DNA from: JADJNW01 sp046314415
Lineage (GTDB): Bacteria > Bacteroidota > Bacteroidia > Chitinophagales > Saprospiraceae
Length of the DNA stretch: 22,849 nt
NCBI GenBank assembly: GCA_046314415.1
Contig: JBKBWT010000040.1
Coordinates: 1 to 22,849, forward strand
Direction: 5' to 3'
A program made the position numbers and the translations under genes. Of this stretch, positions 8,301 to 15,654 are shown piece after piece. How positions within the stretch are numbered: position 1 is the stretch's first letter; each line of letters starts with the position of its first letter. The notes under the pieces are model-generated. The model did no database searches. It had not been told where the DNA came from and saw only the letters and a list, made by a program, of their open reading frames with translations.

Positions 8301-10136
8301 GTGTGGAGCAATGGACAAACCGGCAATCGCGCTACGAATTTAAAAACGGGTTCTTACACGCTCAGCGTGACAGATGCTAATGGGTGTATGGTGCAGCAAG
8401 CCATTGCGGTGGACGAACCAGATACGGCACTTACGGTCGCGATTACTCAAACCTTCCGGGGTTGCAATGGTACAAGAGGCAATCAGGCAACTGCATTGGC
8501 AAATGGTGGCACGGGTACTGCATATAATTACGTCTGGAGCGATGGCAAAACCGGTGGCAATGTAAATGGATTGGATTCGATCGTTTATACGGTCACTGTC
8601 ACCGATGTCAACGGTTGTAAAGCAAGTAATTCCCTGCAAATGAAAGACTTACAACCTATCACTGCTAGCATCATTCAAAAATCGCCTTCTTGTAATAATT
8701 TCAAAGATGGTGCTCTGGGTGTGAATATCGTGACCGGCGGCGTCGGAAAAGTTGAAACGGATTATACCTTCCGCTGGAGTACGGGACAAACCGGCAATGC
8801 CATCAGTAATCTCGCGGGCGGTGTCACATACAGTGTTACCGTAACGGATGCACAAGGCTGTATCGGTGTTACCTCAAGAGCGCTGGAGCAACCGGAACCT
8901 GTTGCTTTTGATATCCAAACCACGGATGCACTTTGCTTTGGCAGTCAGGATGGTTCGGCTACTGTCGCCAATGCACGAGGACAAGGCAATACGTTTACAT
9001 ATCGCTGGGATCAGGCTGCCAAAGGGCAAACCACTGCCACGGCAATAGGACTCACGGCTGGCAGTTATTCCGTTACCATTACCGATGCCAGTGGCTGTAG
9101 CAGTACGGGTATAGCTGCTATTGGGCAGCCAACGCGCATTACGAGTACTTTTGAAACAGTAAATAATTTGTGCTTTGGGGATATTAAAGGTGCGCTGCTG
9201 GTGAAGCCAAGTGGTGGCGTGCCAGGCTATTCCTTTGCTTGGTCAAACGGTCGTAGTACTGCGAAGAATGACAGCCTCGCAGCCGGTACGTACCAAATTA
9301 CGATTACGGATAAAAACAATTGTATTCATACTGCCGCTGCTACGGTCGCCCAACCGGATGCTTTGACGGCACAGTTTGAAGTAAAAGACCCTGCCTGTTT
9401 CGCTGGTCGCGATGGTAGCATCAAAATTTTACCCGTAGGGGGCACTGCACCTTATCAATTTAGTCTGGATAATAAAAATTTTAGTACAACCAGTACCTTG
9501 ATTGCTTTAAAAGCCAATGATTACAAAGTGTATGTCAAAGATCGCAACGGTTGTAGCTATTTGGAAAAAGTCACCATCAATGACCCGCCGCGCTTTAGTG
9601 TCGATGCGGGTGATCTGAATTATACCATTCGCCTGGGCGATAGCCTGACATTACAAGCCAGTTCGATCAATGGCGTGGGCACCGTGTCCTACGTATGGTC
9701 GGCTACCTACGGCAATACCTTGAGTTGCTCGGAGTGTGAAATGGTCGTTGCCAAACCTACCGATATGATTACTTACGAAGTATATGCCATTGATGAGAAA
9801 GGCTGTGAAGCCACTGACAAGACAACCGTAGTGGTACAAAAAATACGCGAAGTAGCAGTTGCAACCGGCTTTACACCCAATAGCGACGGCATGAATGACC
9901 TGCTCATGGTACATGGTTTGCCGGAAACGCAGGTGAACAGCTTCCGCGTGTACGACCGTTGGGGCGAGCTACTTTTTGAAGATGCCAATTTCAAAGTGAA
10001 TGACCAAACGCGCGGTTGGGATGGTAACTTCCGGGGGACGCCCATGAGCGCCGGCGTGTACATCTGGTACCTGGAAGTAAAATTCTCCGACGGCATGACG
10101 CAAAATTTCAAAGGACAAACCACGCTTATTCGCTGA
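5340..10136 (+). CDS. Giant T9SS-secreted adhesin with CUB, PKD, P-domains, SprB repeats and gliding-motility C-terminal domain
   Basis: The 1598-residue product is predicted to be exported through the inner membrane by an N-terminal signal peptide (MAITLRTKALLLVAGLFGVL, cut near MRAQ) and across the outer membrane by T9SS. Approximate domains in order: CUB 30-147; PKD 175-255 (FTWDFGDGTD); first proprotein-convertase P-domain-like jelly roll 290-475; PKD-like 478-541; second P-domain-like 576-731 (GNWNLRVVDAAG); Ig-like 733-781 with CTNCPNP; Fn3-like 788-874; seven SprB repeats 874-1417, each ~75-80 residues with a Cys-rich start and a VTDANGC-type end; Ig-like ~1418-1500; gliding-motility-associated (type B) sorting domain ~1503-1598, with TGFTPNSDGMND, YDRWGELLFE, WDG and AGVYIWYL. 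No catalytic site was recognised, so adhesion or matrix building is the likely role. The ATG at 5340 is preferred over an upstream in-frame TTG because it gives the clean signal peptide. A PorP/SprF-like gene follows 100 bases later. Confidence 0.93.
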   Translation: MAITLRTKALLLVAGLFGVLTMRAQNHLITEGTIRDCDGFFLDSGGNTAGYSANEKDTVLICSDNTSGTHVQLVFSRVELAEGDDLCFFDGNTTGAPQLVCLSDFQRSGPLIVQATAANASGCLTVVFSSNATVEGNGWSADINCIQPCQTIQAELVSTDPVVAPADTGWIDICIGERISFTGRGRYPQNGVLYQHSDADASFTWDFGDGTDAVGPSVTKTFTKSGGYVVQLTIQDRRGCKNTNFISQRVRVSTKPTFAIGDSIPSEICTGDTVALNATVNRIDSSYSISAISNEGSFQAGGTRSDSLALPDGTGTAYETVLKFTGFSPGQTLTDVSTLDAVCVNMEHTWLRDLEIELTCPNGQSITLHNFGGRSGAEVYLGEPVDFDGTTPSPGQGFDYCWTMDATRGTWLEYANQFTPRTLPAGDYKPFESFEGLVGCPLNGEWKIRVQDLWAIDNGFIFSWGIDFDPSLFPDLEKFKNEIVDYSWQNNPSIFDFSTIAIQGAPRNAGTASYVFRITDDFGCVYDTTVNVTVLPTTHPRCRDCEQILTPARDTAVCDVQNIPLNVGVPNLQTQTSVLFEATPNYKFGADTHNSTNPYNAPISVSGIFPLTITNVTQQIESVCFDLETDWLDDIQVYLVSPNGKIVDLTTNNGGGGAGAYRNTCFSPTSNTPITGAAPPFTGTFRPEGNWTNLNGVPITGNWNLRVVDAAGPEELSVLKSWTIKFRSTNAVQYTWTPAAGLSCTNCPNPTARPTAPTNYIVTAKDNYNCTSTDTVTISVLRNAAAPQVTCGLAPDSSGLLFNWAPLPGFTAYEVRATINGVTSAWRGPINDVKYLVDSLKNNDTVSLEVRAYVGNAPVNCTVESGSSSCVFIICELDIAAVSSTPVDCFGGNTGTASVVASGGTGTYKYAWNDPLQQISANAVFLKAGTYRVSVTDANECLGVADVTVSQPDSILINPQIVDALCVGEASGSIIANVTGGVGNYIYVWSNGQTGNRATNLKTGSYTLSVTDANGCMVQQAIAVDEPDTALTVAITQTFRGCNGTRGNQATALANGGTGTAYNYVWSDGKTGGNVNGLDSIVYTVTVTDVNGCKASNSLQMKDLQPITASIIQKSPSCNNFKDGALGVNIVTGGVGKVETDYTFRWSTGQTGNAISNLAGGVTYSVTVTDAQGCIGVTSRALEQPEPVAFDIQTTDALCFGSQDGSATVANARGQGNTFTYRWDQAAKGQTTATAIGLTAGSYSVTITDASGCSSTGIAAIGQPTRITSTFETVNNLCFGDIKGALLVKPSGGVPGYSFAWSNGRSTAKNDSLAAGTYQITITDKNNCIHTAAATVAQPDALTAQFEVKDPACFAGRDGSIKILPVGGTAPYQFSLDNKNFSTTSTLIALKANDYKVYVKDRNGCSYLEKVTINDPPRFSVDAGDLNYTIRLGDSLTLQASSINGVGTVSYVWSATYGNTLSCSECEMVVAKPTDMITYEVYAIDEKGCEATDKTTVVVQKIREVAVATGFTPNSDGMNDLLMVHGLPETQVNSFRVYDRWGELLFEDANFKVNDQTRGWDGNFRGTPMSAGVYIWYLEVKFSDGMTQNFKGQTTLIR
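7960..9590 (+). repeat. Seven tandem SprB-type repeats inside the adhesin gene
   Basis: Seven protein-level repeats of ~75-80 residues follow one another. Each opens with a Cys after a short strand (DCFGG, LCVGE, GCNGT, SCNNF, LCFGS, LCFGD, ACFAG), has a central Y-x-W or similar (YAWND, YVWSN, YVWSD, FRWST, YRWDQ, FAWSN), and closes with TDANEC/TDANGC/TDVNGC/TDAQGC/TDASGC/TDKNNC/KDRNGC followed by a Gln-Pro or Asp-Pro linker. DNA identity between copies is modest, so these are old, diverged copies rather than a recent expansion. Confidence 0.9.
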
Positions 10137-10150
10137 CAACAGGAAGAGGA

Positions 10151-10188
10151 GGGAATAGGAATGCGTCATTTTACACTTACCTATTCCC
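10151..10188 (+). terminator. Hairpin with T-rich tail between adhesin and porP-like gene
   Basis: GGGAATAGG (10151-10159) pairs perfectly with CCTATTCCC (10180-10188), with a 20-base loop that can itself fold (AATG/CATT). A T-rich run (CTTTCTTTTTATT) follows. It sits 14 bases after the adhesin stop and 49 bases before the next start, so it may end or attenuate transcription between the two genes. Confidence 0.55.
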
Positions 10189-10236
10189 CTTTCTTTTTAT
10201 TCCCAAATGCTTTACAACCTATTAAATAACCATATC

Positions 10237-11283
10237 ATGAAATATACTTCTATCATTATATGCTTTGTTTTATTTATTTCCCAAATCACGCAGGCACAAG
10301 ACCCGCGCTTTACGCAATTTTACGCCTCGCCTTTAAATCTCAACCCAGCCATGACCGGCGTTTACGAAGGGCAATTCCGCTTTATTGCCAATTATCGTGA
10401 ACTCTACACCAGCGTGCTGGGCAATCAACCTTTTCGCACCATTTCGGCAGGCTTTGATACCCGCCAGCAAGTTTCCCGCGGCAATTTTGTCGGTTTAGGT
10501 GTCAATGTGATGCGCGATGCTGCCGGTGTTTCTAATTTCAACCGCACCAATGCTGCCTTGAGCGCTTCTTTTATGAAACAAATGGGCGGTGGGCGCTATT
10601 CGGTCAACGATCAGTACCTCATCGCCGGGGCGCAGATTGGACTAGGACAGCAGGGACTCAATTGGAACAAACTCTGGTTTAGCAATCAATATGATATTGA
10701 CCAGGGCGGCGTCAATTTTGACAATCCTACCGGCGAAAATCTCACCGGTGAAAATTCCCAAATGTACCTGGATTTCAATGCGGGCGTGCTGTGGTATGTT
10801 TTATTCGACGATAATCAAAGCATTTATTTTGGTGGTGCTTTTTATCATCTGAATGCGCCCAATATTTCCTTCATGAATCAAATCAATGAACTACCCCGGC
10901 GTTGGGTGATACACGGTGGTGGAGAGTTGCCGTTTACCAAAAAACTGAGTATCCTGCCTGCCGTAGCCGTGATGGGGCAAAACAAATCCATGAGTGCTAC
11001 CGTGGGTGCTAACTTCCGCTATACCAATGGCGAGCGCAACGAACTGGCGCTACGGGTAGGTGGCTGGGCACACGTATCGAACAAACTGGAGAGCGGCTTT
11101 GCGATGGATGCGCTCACGGCGGCTGCCATTCTCGAACTCGAAAGCTGGAACCTCGGCTTTAGTTACGACATCACTGCTTCCAGCTTGCGCGAAGCCACCA
11201 ATGGTCGGGGCGCTTTTGAGATGTCGCTCATTTACACCCACCCCGCCAAAACGCGCGTACGGGTTAATTGTCCGAATTTTTAA
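10237..11283 (+). CDS. PorP/SprF-family type IX secretion system membrane protein
   Basis: The 348-residue product has a signal peptide (MKYTSIIICFVLFISQITQA, then Q) followed at once by the family hallmark QDPRFTQFYASPLNLNPAMTG. PorP/SprF proteins are outer-membrane beta-barrel proteins of the T9SS; PorP works in the core machine with PorK/N, while SprF-like paralogues are encoded next to large type B cargo such as SprB and are needed for its surface delivery. Alternating strand-like stretches with aromatic ends continue to the C-terminus (for example YLDFNAGVLWYV, IYFGGAFYHLNAPN, LALRVGGWAHVSNK). An ATG 30 bases upstream (10207) is in frame, but the start at 10237 gives the proper signal peptide. 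Its place right behind the adhesin gene argues that it is the dedicated SprF-like partner rather than the core PorP. Some annotations still call this family a Bacteroidetes-specific putative membrane protein. Confidence 0.93.
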   Translation: MKYTSIIICFVLFISQITQAQDPRFTQFYASPLNLNPAMTGVYEGQFRFIANYRELYTSVLGNQPFRTISAGFDTRQQVSRGNFVGLGVNVMRDAAGVSNFNRTNAALSASFMKQMGGGRYSVNDQYLIAGAQIGLGQQGLNWNKLWFSNQYDIDQGGVNFDNPTGENLTGENSQMYLDFNAGVLWYVLFDDNQSIYFGGAFYHLNAPNISFMNQINELPRRWVIHGGGELPFTKKLSILPAVAVMGQNKSMSATVGANFRYTNGERNELALRVGGWAHVSNKLESGFAMDALTAAAILELESWNLGFSYDITASSLREATNGRGAFEMSLIYTHPAKTRVRVNCPNF

Positions 11284-11346
11284 TTGATTTTTCCTGGTAC
11301 CGCATCTAATGAAATGAACATACGGGAGAAAGTCCCCTTGGTATTT

Positions 11347-11393
11347 AAAATTTGAGCTTTGTGACCTTTCCGAGGTTGTACAGCTCAATTTTT
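11347..11393. terminator. Terminator-like inverted repeat after the porP-like gene
   Basis: AAAATTTGAGCT (11347-11358) pairs with AGCTCAATTTTT (11382-11393) with one mismatch, and an inner pairing of GACC/GGTT is possible. The arms are A-rich on the left and T-rich on the right, so the element could act in both directions between the convergent porP-like and rlmI genes. Confidence 0.45.
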
Positions 11394-11426
11394 AACGCTC
11401 CTACCATTATATGAATTAAGCGGATT

Positions 11427-11762
11427 CGATTCTTTTATAATCCAACTGGAGTATCAGAGCATCCAATTCGACTCTTTTATAATCCAATTCGAGTATCGGA
11501 GAACCCAATTCGATTCTTTTATAATCCAATTCGAGTATCAGAGAACCTAATTCGATTCTTTTATAATCCAATTCGATTATCAGAGAACCCAATTCGACTC
11601 TTTTATGCTCCAATTCGATTATCGGAGAACCCAATTCAATTCTTTTATAATCTAATTCGATTATCAGAGCATCCAATTCGACTCTTTTATAATCCAATTC
11701 GGGTATCAGAGCATCCAATTTGACTCTTTTATAATCCAATTGTAGTATCAAAGCCTTGACAG
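11427..11762. repeat. Array of eight 42-bp tandem repeats, each two 21-bp halves
   Basis: Seven well-kept copies start at 11427, 11469, 11511, 11553, 11595, 11637 and 11679; an eighth (11721-11762) decays at its far end. Each unit splits into two 21-bp halves that both begin with CGA (or a one-base variant) and end in CCAATT or a close variant, so the sequence CCAATTCGA recurs about every 21 bases. The first half carries the TCTTTTATAAT stretch, the second GTATCAGAG. There are no unique spacers. On the minus strand one frame is open across the array and would encode a 14-residue repeat of two heptads (LDYKRVE and LDALIIE type), reaching 118 codons from a TTG at 11772 to a stop at 11416, 11 bases after the rlmI stop; it has no ATG. 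Two plus-strand frames are also open within the unit, so an open frame alone is weak evidence of coding. Differences between copies are mostly conservative in the minus frame (Ile/Val, Ile/Leu). Confidence 0.9.
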
Positions 11763-11783
11763 TGGGTAGCAAATACGCTCCCG

Positions 11784-12992
11784 CTATTCCACATAAAGCA
11801 CTAAGCCCTTTAAATAAGCGCCCTCCGGGTGGTACAGGCTCACCGGGTGATCGGCGGGTTGGCTCAGGTGGTGCATGACGCGGGCGGTACGACCGGCTTC
11901 GAGTGCTGCTGCGACGATGGTATCATAAAACAATTGAGGATCAACCACTTGCGAACAGGAAAAGGTAAAAAGAATGCCGCCTTTTTTCACTTTTTGCATT
12001 GCCAGGGCATTGAGGCGTTTGTAACCTTGCACGGCGTTGTGGCGCTTGGCGAGACTTTTGGCGAAAGCCGGTGGATCCACGATCATCACTTCGTATTCAT
12101 TTTCCGTTTGTTGCAAAAATTTCAACACATCCTGTGTATGTGAGCGATGCAGCGTGGGGTCGGGTGCGTTGAGCAAGACATTTTGATCAGTGAGTTCCAT
12201 CGCCTTCGCAGAAACGTCCACCGATTCGACGAAAGTCGCATCAGCTTTCAGGGCATATACAGAGAATCCGCCGGTGTAGCAAAAAGTATTGAGCACGGTT
12301 TTGCCGCGCGCGTAATGCGCCAGCAACGCCCGGTTTTCGCGCTGATCGAGGAAGAAGCCGGTTTTCTGACCTGTCTCCCAATCTATTTTGAAACGATGCC
12401 CATTTTCAAGTGCGAAATGATCAGATTGAAGAGTTGAAACGTTGAGCGGTTGATTGGATGAGTACAAATAGCTGTTTTGCATATTGGCAGCGTAGGGAGC
12501 GGGTAGGGTATCGGCGCTTTTGTCATAGATAACCTGCAAATCGCCCCCATACACTTCGACCAGCGCCTGGGTAAGTTGGTCCTTTTGCAAGTGCATACCA
12601 ATGGAATGGCATTGCAGCACCGCCGTTTTGTGATAAATATCAATGATCAAGCCGGGCATCCCGTCACCTTCGGCGTGGATGAGGCGATAGCAATTGGTAT
12701 AGGGGTGCTTGGTTAGTCCCAGCGTTTCGCGAAATTGGTAAGCGTTGCGAATTTGTTGCGTCCAGAAAGCTTGATCAGCATCCGTTTTGTTAAATGCAAA
12801 AAGCCGCACCGAAATACTCGCCCCCGATTGGTAATGTCCTGTTGCAAGATATTCATTGCCAGCGCTATACACCTCCACCGTTTCACCATCAGCAATGTTA
12901 TTGTCCATTTTGCCAATAGCGCCTGAAAATACCCAGGGATGGAAGCGGCGCACGGCGGCGTCCTTTTTTGGTTTGAGAATGACTTTCTTCAT
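11784..12992 (-). CDS. rlmI: Class I SAM-dependent rRNA (cytosine) methyltransferase, RlmI-like
   Basis: This 402-residue protein matches the RlmI family, which makes 5-methylcytosine in 23S rRNA (C1962 in E. coli numbering). An N-terminal PUA domain (~1-75) starts with MKKVILKPKKDAAVRRFHPWVFSGAI. A central family-typical block has RLIHAEGDGMPGLIID and TGFFLDQRENR. The Rossmann domain shows motif I VLNTFCYTGGFSVYAL, the acidic ESVDVS, motif IV MIVDPPAFAKS and the TFSCSQVV motif with the likely catalytic Cys. Length is close to E. coli RlmI (396). The ATG at 12992 is the natural start. It lies downstream of lon on the same strand, but a strong palindrome fills the gap, so co-transcription is uncertain. 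The exact target base is taken from the family; related subfamilies (RlmK-like, YccW-like) are possible. Confidence 0.9.
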   Translation of the reverse strand: MKKVILKPKKDAAVRRFHPWVFSGAIGKMDNNIADGETVEVYSAGNEYLATGHYQSGASISVRLFAFNKTDADQAFWTQQIRNAYQFRETLGLTKHPYTNCYRLIHAEGDGMPGLIIDIYHKTAVLQCHSIGMHLQKDQLTQALVEVYGGDLQVIYDKSADTLPAPYAANMQNSYLYSSNQPLNVSTLQSDHFALENGHRFKIDWETGQKTGFFLDQRENRALLAHYARGKTVLNTFCYTGGFSVYALKADATFVESVDVSAKAMELTDQNVLLNAPDPTLHRSHTQDVLKFLQQTENEYEVMIVDPPAFAKSLAKRHNAVQGYKRLNALAMQKVKKGGILFTFSCSQVVDPQLFYDTIVAAALEAGRTARVMHHLSQPADHPVSLYHPEGAYLKGLVLYVE

Positions 12993-13005
12993 AAAGGCAA
13001 TAGTA

Positions 13006-13082
13006 CACTGATTTTATAAGATGATTATGATTTATACGGATGCAAATCATAAAAAACTTCTTTATCATCCTATAAATCAGTG
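13006..13082. repeat. Two-tier palindrome between lon and rlmI
   Basis: The outer arms are CACTGATTTTATAAGATGAT (13006-13025) and ATCATCCTATAAATCAGTG (13064-13082); they pair over 19 bases with one bulged base and one mismatch. Inside, TTATGATTT (13025-13033) pairs perfectly with AAATCATAA (13044-13052) around a 10-base loop. The right arm overlaps the lon stop codon. It could act as the lon terminator or be a small dispersed palindromic element; the first 13 bases of the left region (GTACACTGATTTT) recur at 21790-21802. Confidence 0.75.
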
Positions 13083-15503
13083 CCCTATCCCATTCGGATA
13101 AGCCACTTTCAGCACCTCTTCAAATGCATTGGCAAAATGCGGGGTGATGCCTTCGCGGATGTAATCGGGCAGTTCTTCAAAATCCCGTTGGTTATCTGCT
13201 GGGAAAATCAACTCATGAATACCTACGCGCCGCGCCGCAATGGTTTTTTCTTTTACGCCCCCGATCGGCAGTACCTTACCGGTAAGCGTAAGTTCGCCCG
13301 TCATGGCAATACCGGGTTTGATGGCTTTGTCAGTTGCCAAGGAATAAAGCGCCAGTGCCATTGTAATACCAGCGGAAGGACCGTCCTTAGGCGTAGCGCC
13401 GGCGGGCACATGCAAGTGGATCTGGTGGGTATCGAAATAATCCGCGTAGTCAGTCTGATTCGCCAATTGCGAGCGGACGTAGCTATACGCAATTTCCGAA
13501 GATTCGCGCATCACATCACCCAACTGTCCGGTTTGGCGAAAGCCTGCATTTTTACTATTAATGCCTTGTGCTTCAATGTATAAAGTGGCGCCGCCCATTG
13601 CCGTGTAAGCTAAACCCAACACGACGCCCGGTGTGGGCTGGTCGTACAATTTTTCAGTATAGAAAACCGGTTTACCCAGCAATTTTGCTATGTCTTCGGC
13701 ATCAATTTGCAAATCCGCATTGTCTTCTTCGGCTTGCTTGAGCGCCGATTTACGGACAATTTTACGAATTTGATTTTCCAGATTGCGAACGCCTGCTTCG
13801 CGTGCGTATTGGTCAATGATAAGTTTTAGGGCGTCATCGCTGAATTGAATTTCATCGTCTGCAAATCCATGCTCGCGTAACTGCTTGGGAACCAGATATC
13901 TTTTGGCAATTTCTACCTTTTCTTCCAACACATAACCAGCCAGGCGAATCACCTCCATGCGATCGAGCAGCGGACCCGGAATGGTTTCGAGTTGATTGGC
14001 AGTGGTCACAAAGAGTACGTTCGATAAGTCGTATGGAATATCTAAATAATGATCCAGAAACGTTGAATTCTGCTCAGGATCAAGCACTTCCAGCAATGCC
14101 GATGCCGGATCACCCTGATAACTTGCACCGATTTTATCAATCTCATCCAGCAGAATGACGGGATTAGATGTACCCACGCGCTTCAGTGCCTGAATCATTT
14201 TCCCTGGCATTGCGCCAATGTAAGTGCGGCGGTGCCCTTTAATTTCGGCTTCATCGCGCATACCGCCCACAGAAAACCGGAAGAACTGTCGCCCCAGTGC
14301 GTGCGCAATGGACTTGACAATGGAAGTTTTACCTACGCCCGGCGGGCCGACGAGGCAAATAATCGAACCGGCGACCTTACCGCGCTTGACTACTGCACTC
14401 AAAAATTCCAAAATCCGATCTTTCACTTCCTCCAAGCCGTAATGCTCCGCATCGAGGATTTCACGGGCATGCTTGATGCTTTTATTATCTTCTGAATACA
14501 CCCCCCAGGGCAATTCGGCGATATTTTCCAGGTAATTGCGGGTAACGTTGAATTCCGGCGATTGCGCATTGGTGAGCCGCAACTTTTCCAGTTCCTGATC
14601 GAATACCCTACGAGCTTCTTCCGGCAGTTGCTTACCTTCCAGCTTTTTCTCAATTTTTTCTACTTCGGTTTCGCCATCTTCTTTTTCAATACCCAATTCT
14701 TTCTTGATGGCTTTTAATTGTTCACGCAGGAAGTATTCTTTTTGTTGCTTATTAACTTTTTCCTCAATTTGATCCGAAATTTTCTTTTGTAACTGCGCAA
14801 TTTGCAGCTCTTCTTTAATCAATTTTAATAAAAACTGAGCACGCGCCTGCAAATCAAAAATTTCCAATAATTCCTGTAAGGTCTCACCCTCGCTGCTCAA
14901 CAGATTACTCACCACGTCCATCGTCAGACCCGGTGCTTCATAATTCAGCTGCGCGACCACCATATTAATCTGCTCTTGAAACAAAGGATTAAGTTTCAAC
15001 AACTCTTTCATTTCCGAGCTGATCGCCATCATATAAGCCTTCAACTCCTGATCGGGCTTCGCTTTGGTTTCGGGCACATATTCCACTTCCCAACGCAAGG
15101 TGGGTTTCACCAGTAATACCCGTTTTTTGATGAATCGGCTTAAGCCGCGACCCAGCACTTGCACGGTATTCGGACCCATAGGAATGAGGCGCAGCACTTG
15201 AAAGGTAACGCCCACTTCATAAAAATCCGACTCGGAATAATCCTCTTCCGCCAATTCTTTCACCATTACCAAGCCCACATAGCCGCTATTTTCCTGTAAT
15301 GCTTTTTGCAAAATATCCACTTTATCCGTTCCACTAAACGTCAGCGGCAGCACAATACCCGGAAAAATCGGGCGTTGCGTCAAAGGTAAAATCGTCAGAT
15401 GCGTCGGCAAAGTCTGCTGAGAAACGGGTAACTGCTCGTTTTCCGCCTGGATTTCTTCCACGGCTTCTTCCAGTTCTTGTAAGAGGTTATCGTCTGGTTG
15501 CAT
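13077..15503 (-). CDS. lon: ATP-dependent protease Lon
   Basis: Lon is a cytoplasmic homohexameric AAA+ protease that unfolds and degrades damaged and regulatory proteins. The 808-residue product has the LonA order: N-terminal substrate domain (~40-240, LPLTQRPIFPGIVLPL), a long coiled coil (~250-330), the AAA+ module with Walker A GPPGVGKT at 386-393 and Walker B ILLDEIDK at ~449-456, and the protease domain with catalytic S710 in PKDGPSAG and K753 in GGVKEKT. The 43-residue gap between Ser and Lys equals that of E. coli Lon (S679/K722). The ATG at 15503 (MQPDDNLLQEL) is preferred over an in-frame TTG 66 bases upstream. It is divergent from the WYL regulator gene and followed by rlmI on the same strand. 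Confidence 0.98.
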   Translation of the reverse strand: MQPDDNLLQELEEAVEEIQAENEQLPVSQQTLPTHLTILPLTQRPIFPGIVLPLTFSGTDKVDILQKALQENSGYVGLVMVKELAEEDYSESDFYEVGVTFQVLRLIPMGPNTVQVLGRGLSRFIKKRVLLVKPTLRWEVEYVPETKAKPDQELKAYMMAISSEMKELLKLNPLFQEQINMVVAQLNYEAPGLTMDVVSNLLSSEGETLQELLEIFDLQARAQFLLKLIKEELQIAQLQKKISDQIEEKVNKQQKEYFLREQLKAIKKELGIEKEDGETEVEKIEKKLEGKQLPEEARRVFDQELEKLRLTNAQSPEFNVTRNYLENIAELPWGVYSEDNKSIKHAREILDAEHYGLEEVKDRILEFLSAVVKRGKVAGSIICLVGPPGVGKTSIVKSIAHALGRQFFRFSVGGMRDEAEIKGHRRTYIGAMPGKMIQALKRVGTSNPVILLDEIDKIGASYQGDPASALLEVLDPEQNSTFLDHYLDIPYDLSNVLFVTTANQLETIPGPLLDRMEVIRLAGYVLEEKVEIAKRYLVPKQLREHGFADDEIQFSDDALKLIIDQYAREAGVRNLENQIRKIVRKSALKQAEEDNADLQIDAEDIAKLLGKPVFYTEKLYDQPTPGVVLGLAYTAMGGATLYIEAQGINSKNAGFRQTGQLGDVMRESSEIAYSYVRSQLANQTDYADYFDTHQIHLHVPAGATPKDGPSAGITMALALYSLATDKAIKPGIAMTGELTLTGKVLPIGGVKEKTIAARRVGIHELIFPADNQRDFEELPDYIREGITPHFANAFEEVLKVAYPNGIGH

Positions 15504-15625
15504 TACATTCGATTTTTGGAATAAAATGCCAATAATTGCAAAATTGTTTAATGAAACAAAGTAAGTCAACTCACAAACTTATTTACTTTTGTATCATAAT
15601 TTTACAAAATATGCCTGTAACCTTA

Positions 15626-15633
15626 TAACTTTG
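15626..15633 (+). promoter_or_regulatory. Putative -7 box (TAACTTTG) for the WYL regulator
   Basis: TAACTTTG matches TAnnTTTG and lies 21 bases before the ATG at 15655. A second match, TACTTTTG at 15584-15591, lies further up. No convincing -33 box was found at the usual distance from either. The gap is shared with the divergent lon gene. Confidence 0.4.
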
Positions 15634-15654
15634 GCATCATAGAAATATAAGAAA

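Larger units (their letters stand above)
11284..11783. other. Convergent gene-free gap
   Basis: These 500 bases lie between the 3' ends of the porP-like gene and rlmI. They hold the inverted repeat at 11347-11393 and the 42-bp repeat array. Apart from the open but ATG-less frame across the array I see no gene. Confidence 0.6.

Noticed and set aside
11427..11762. Regular repeats that could look like a CRISPR array
   Set aside because: Repeats are contiguous 42-bp units with no unique spacers, built from two similar 21-bp halves, and no cas genes are near.
15504..15569. Upstream TTG start for lon
   Set aside because: The ATG at 15503 fits known Lon N-termini; the extension has no family support and falls in the shared promoter region.
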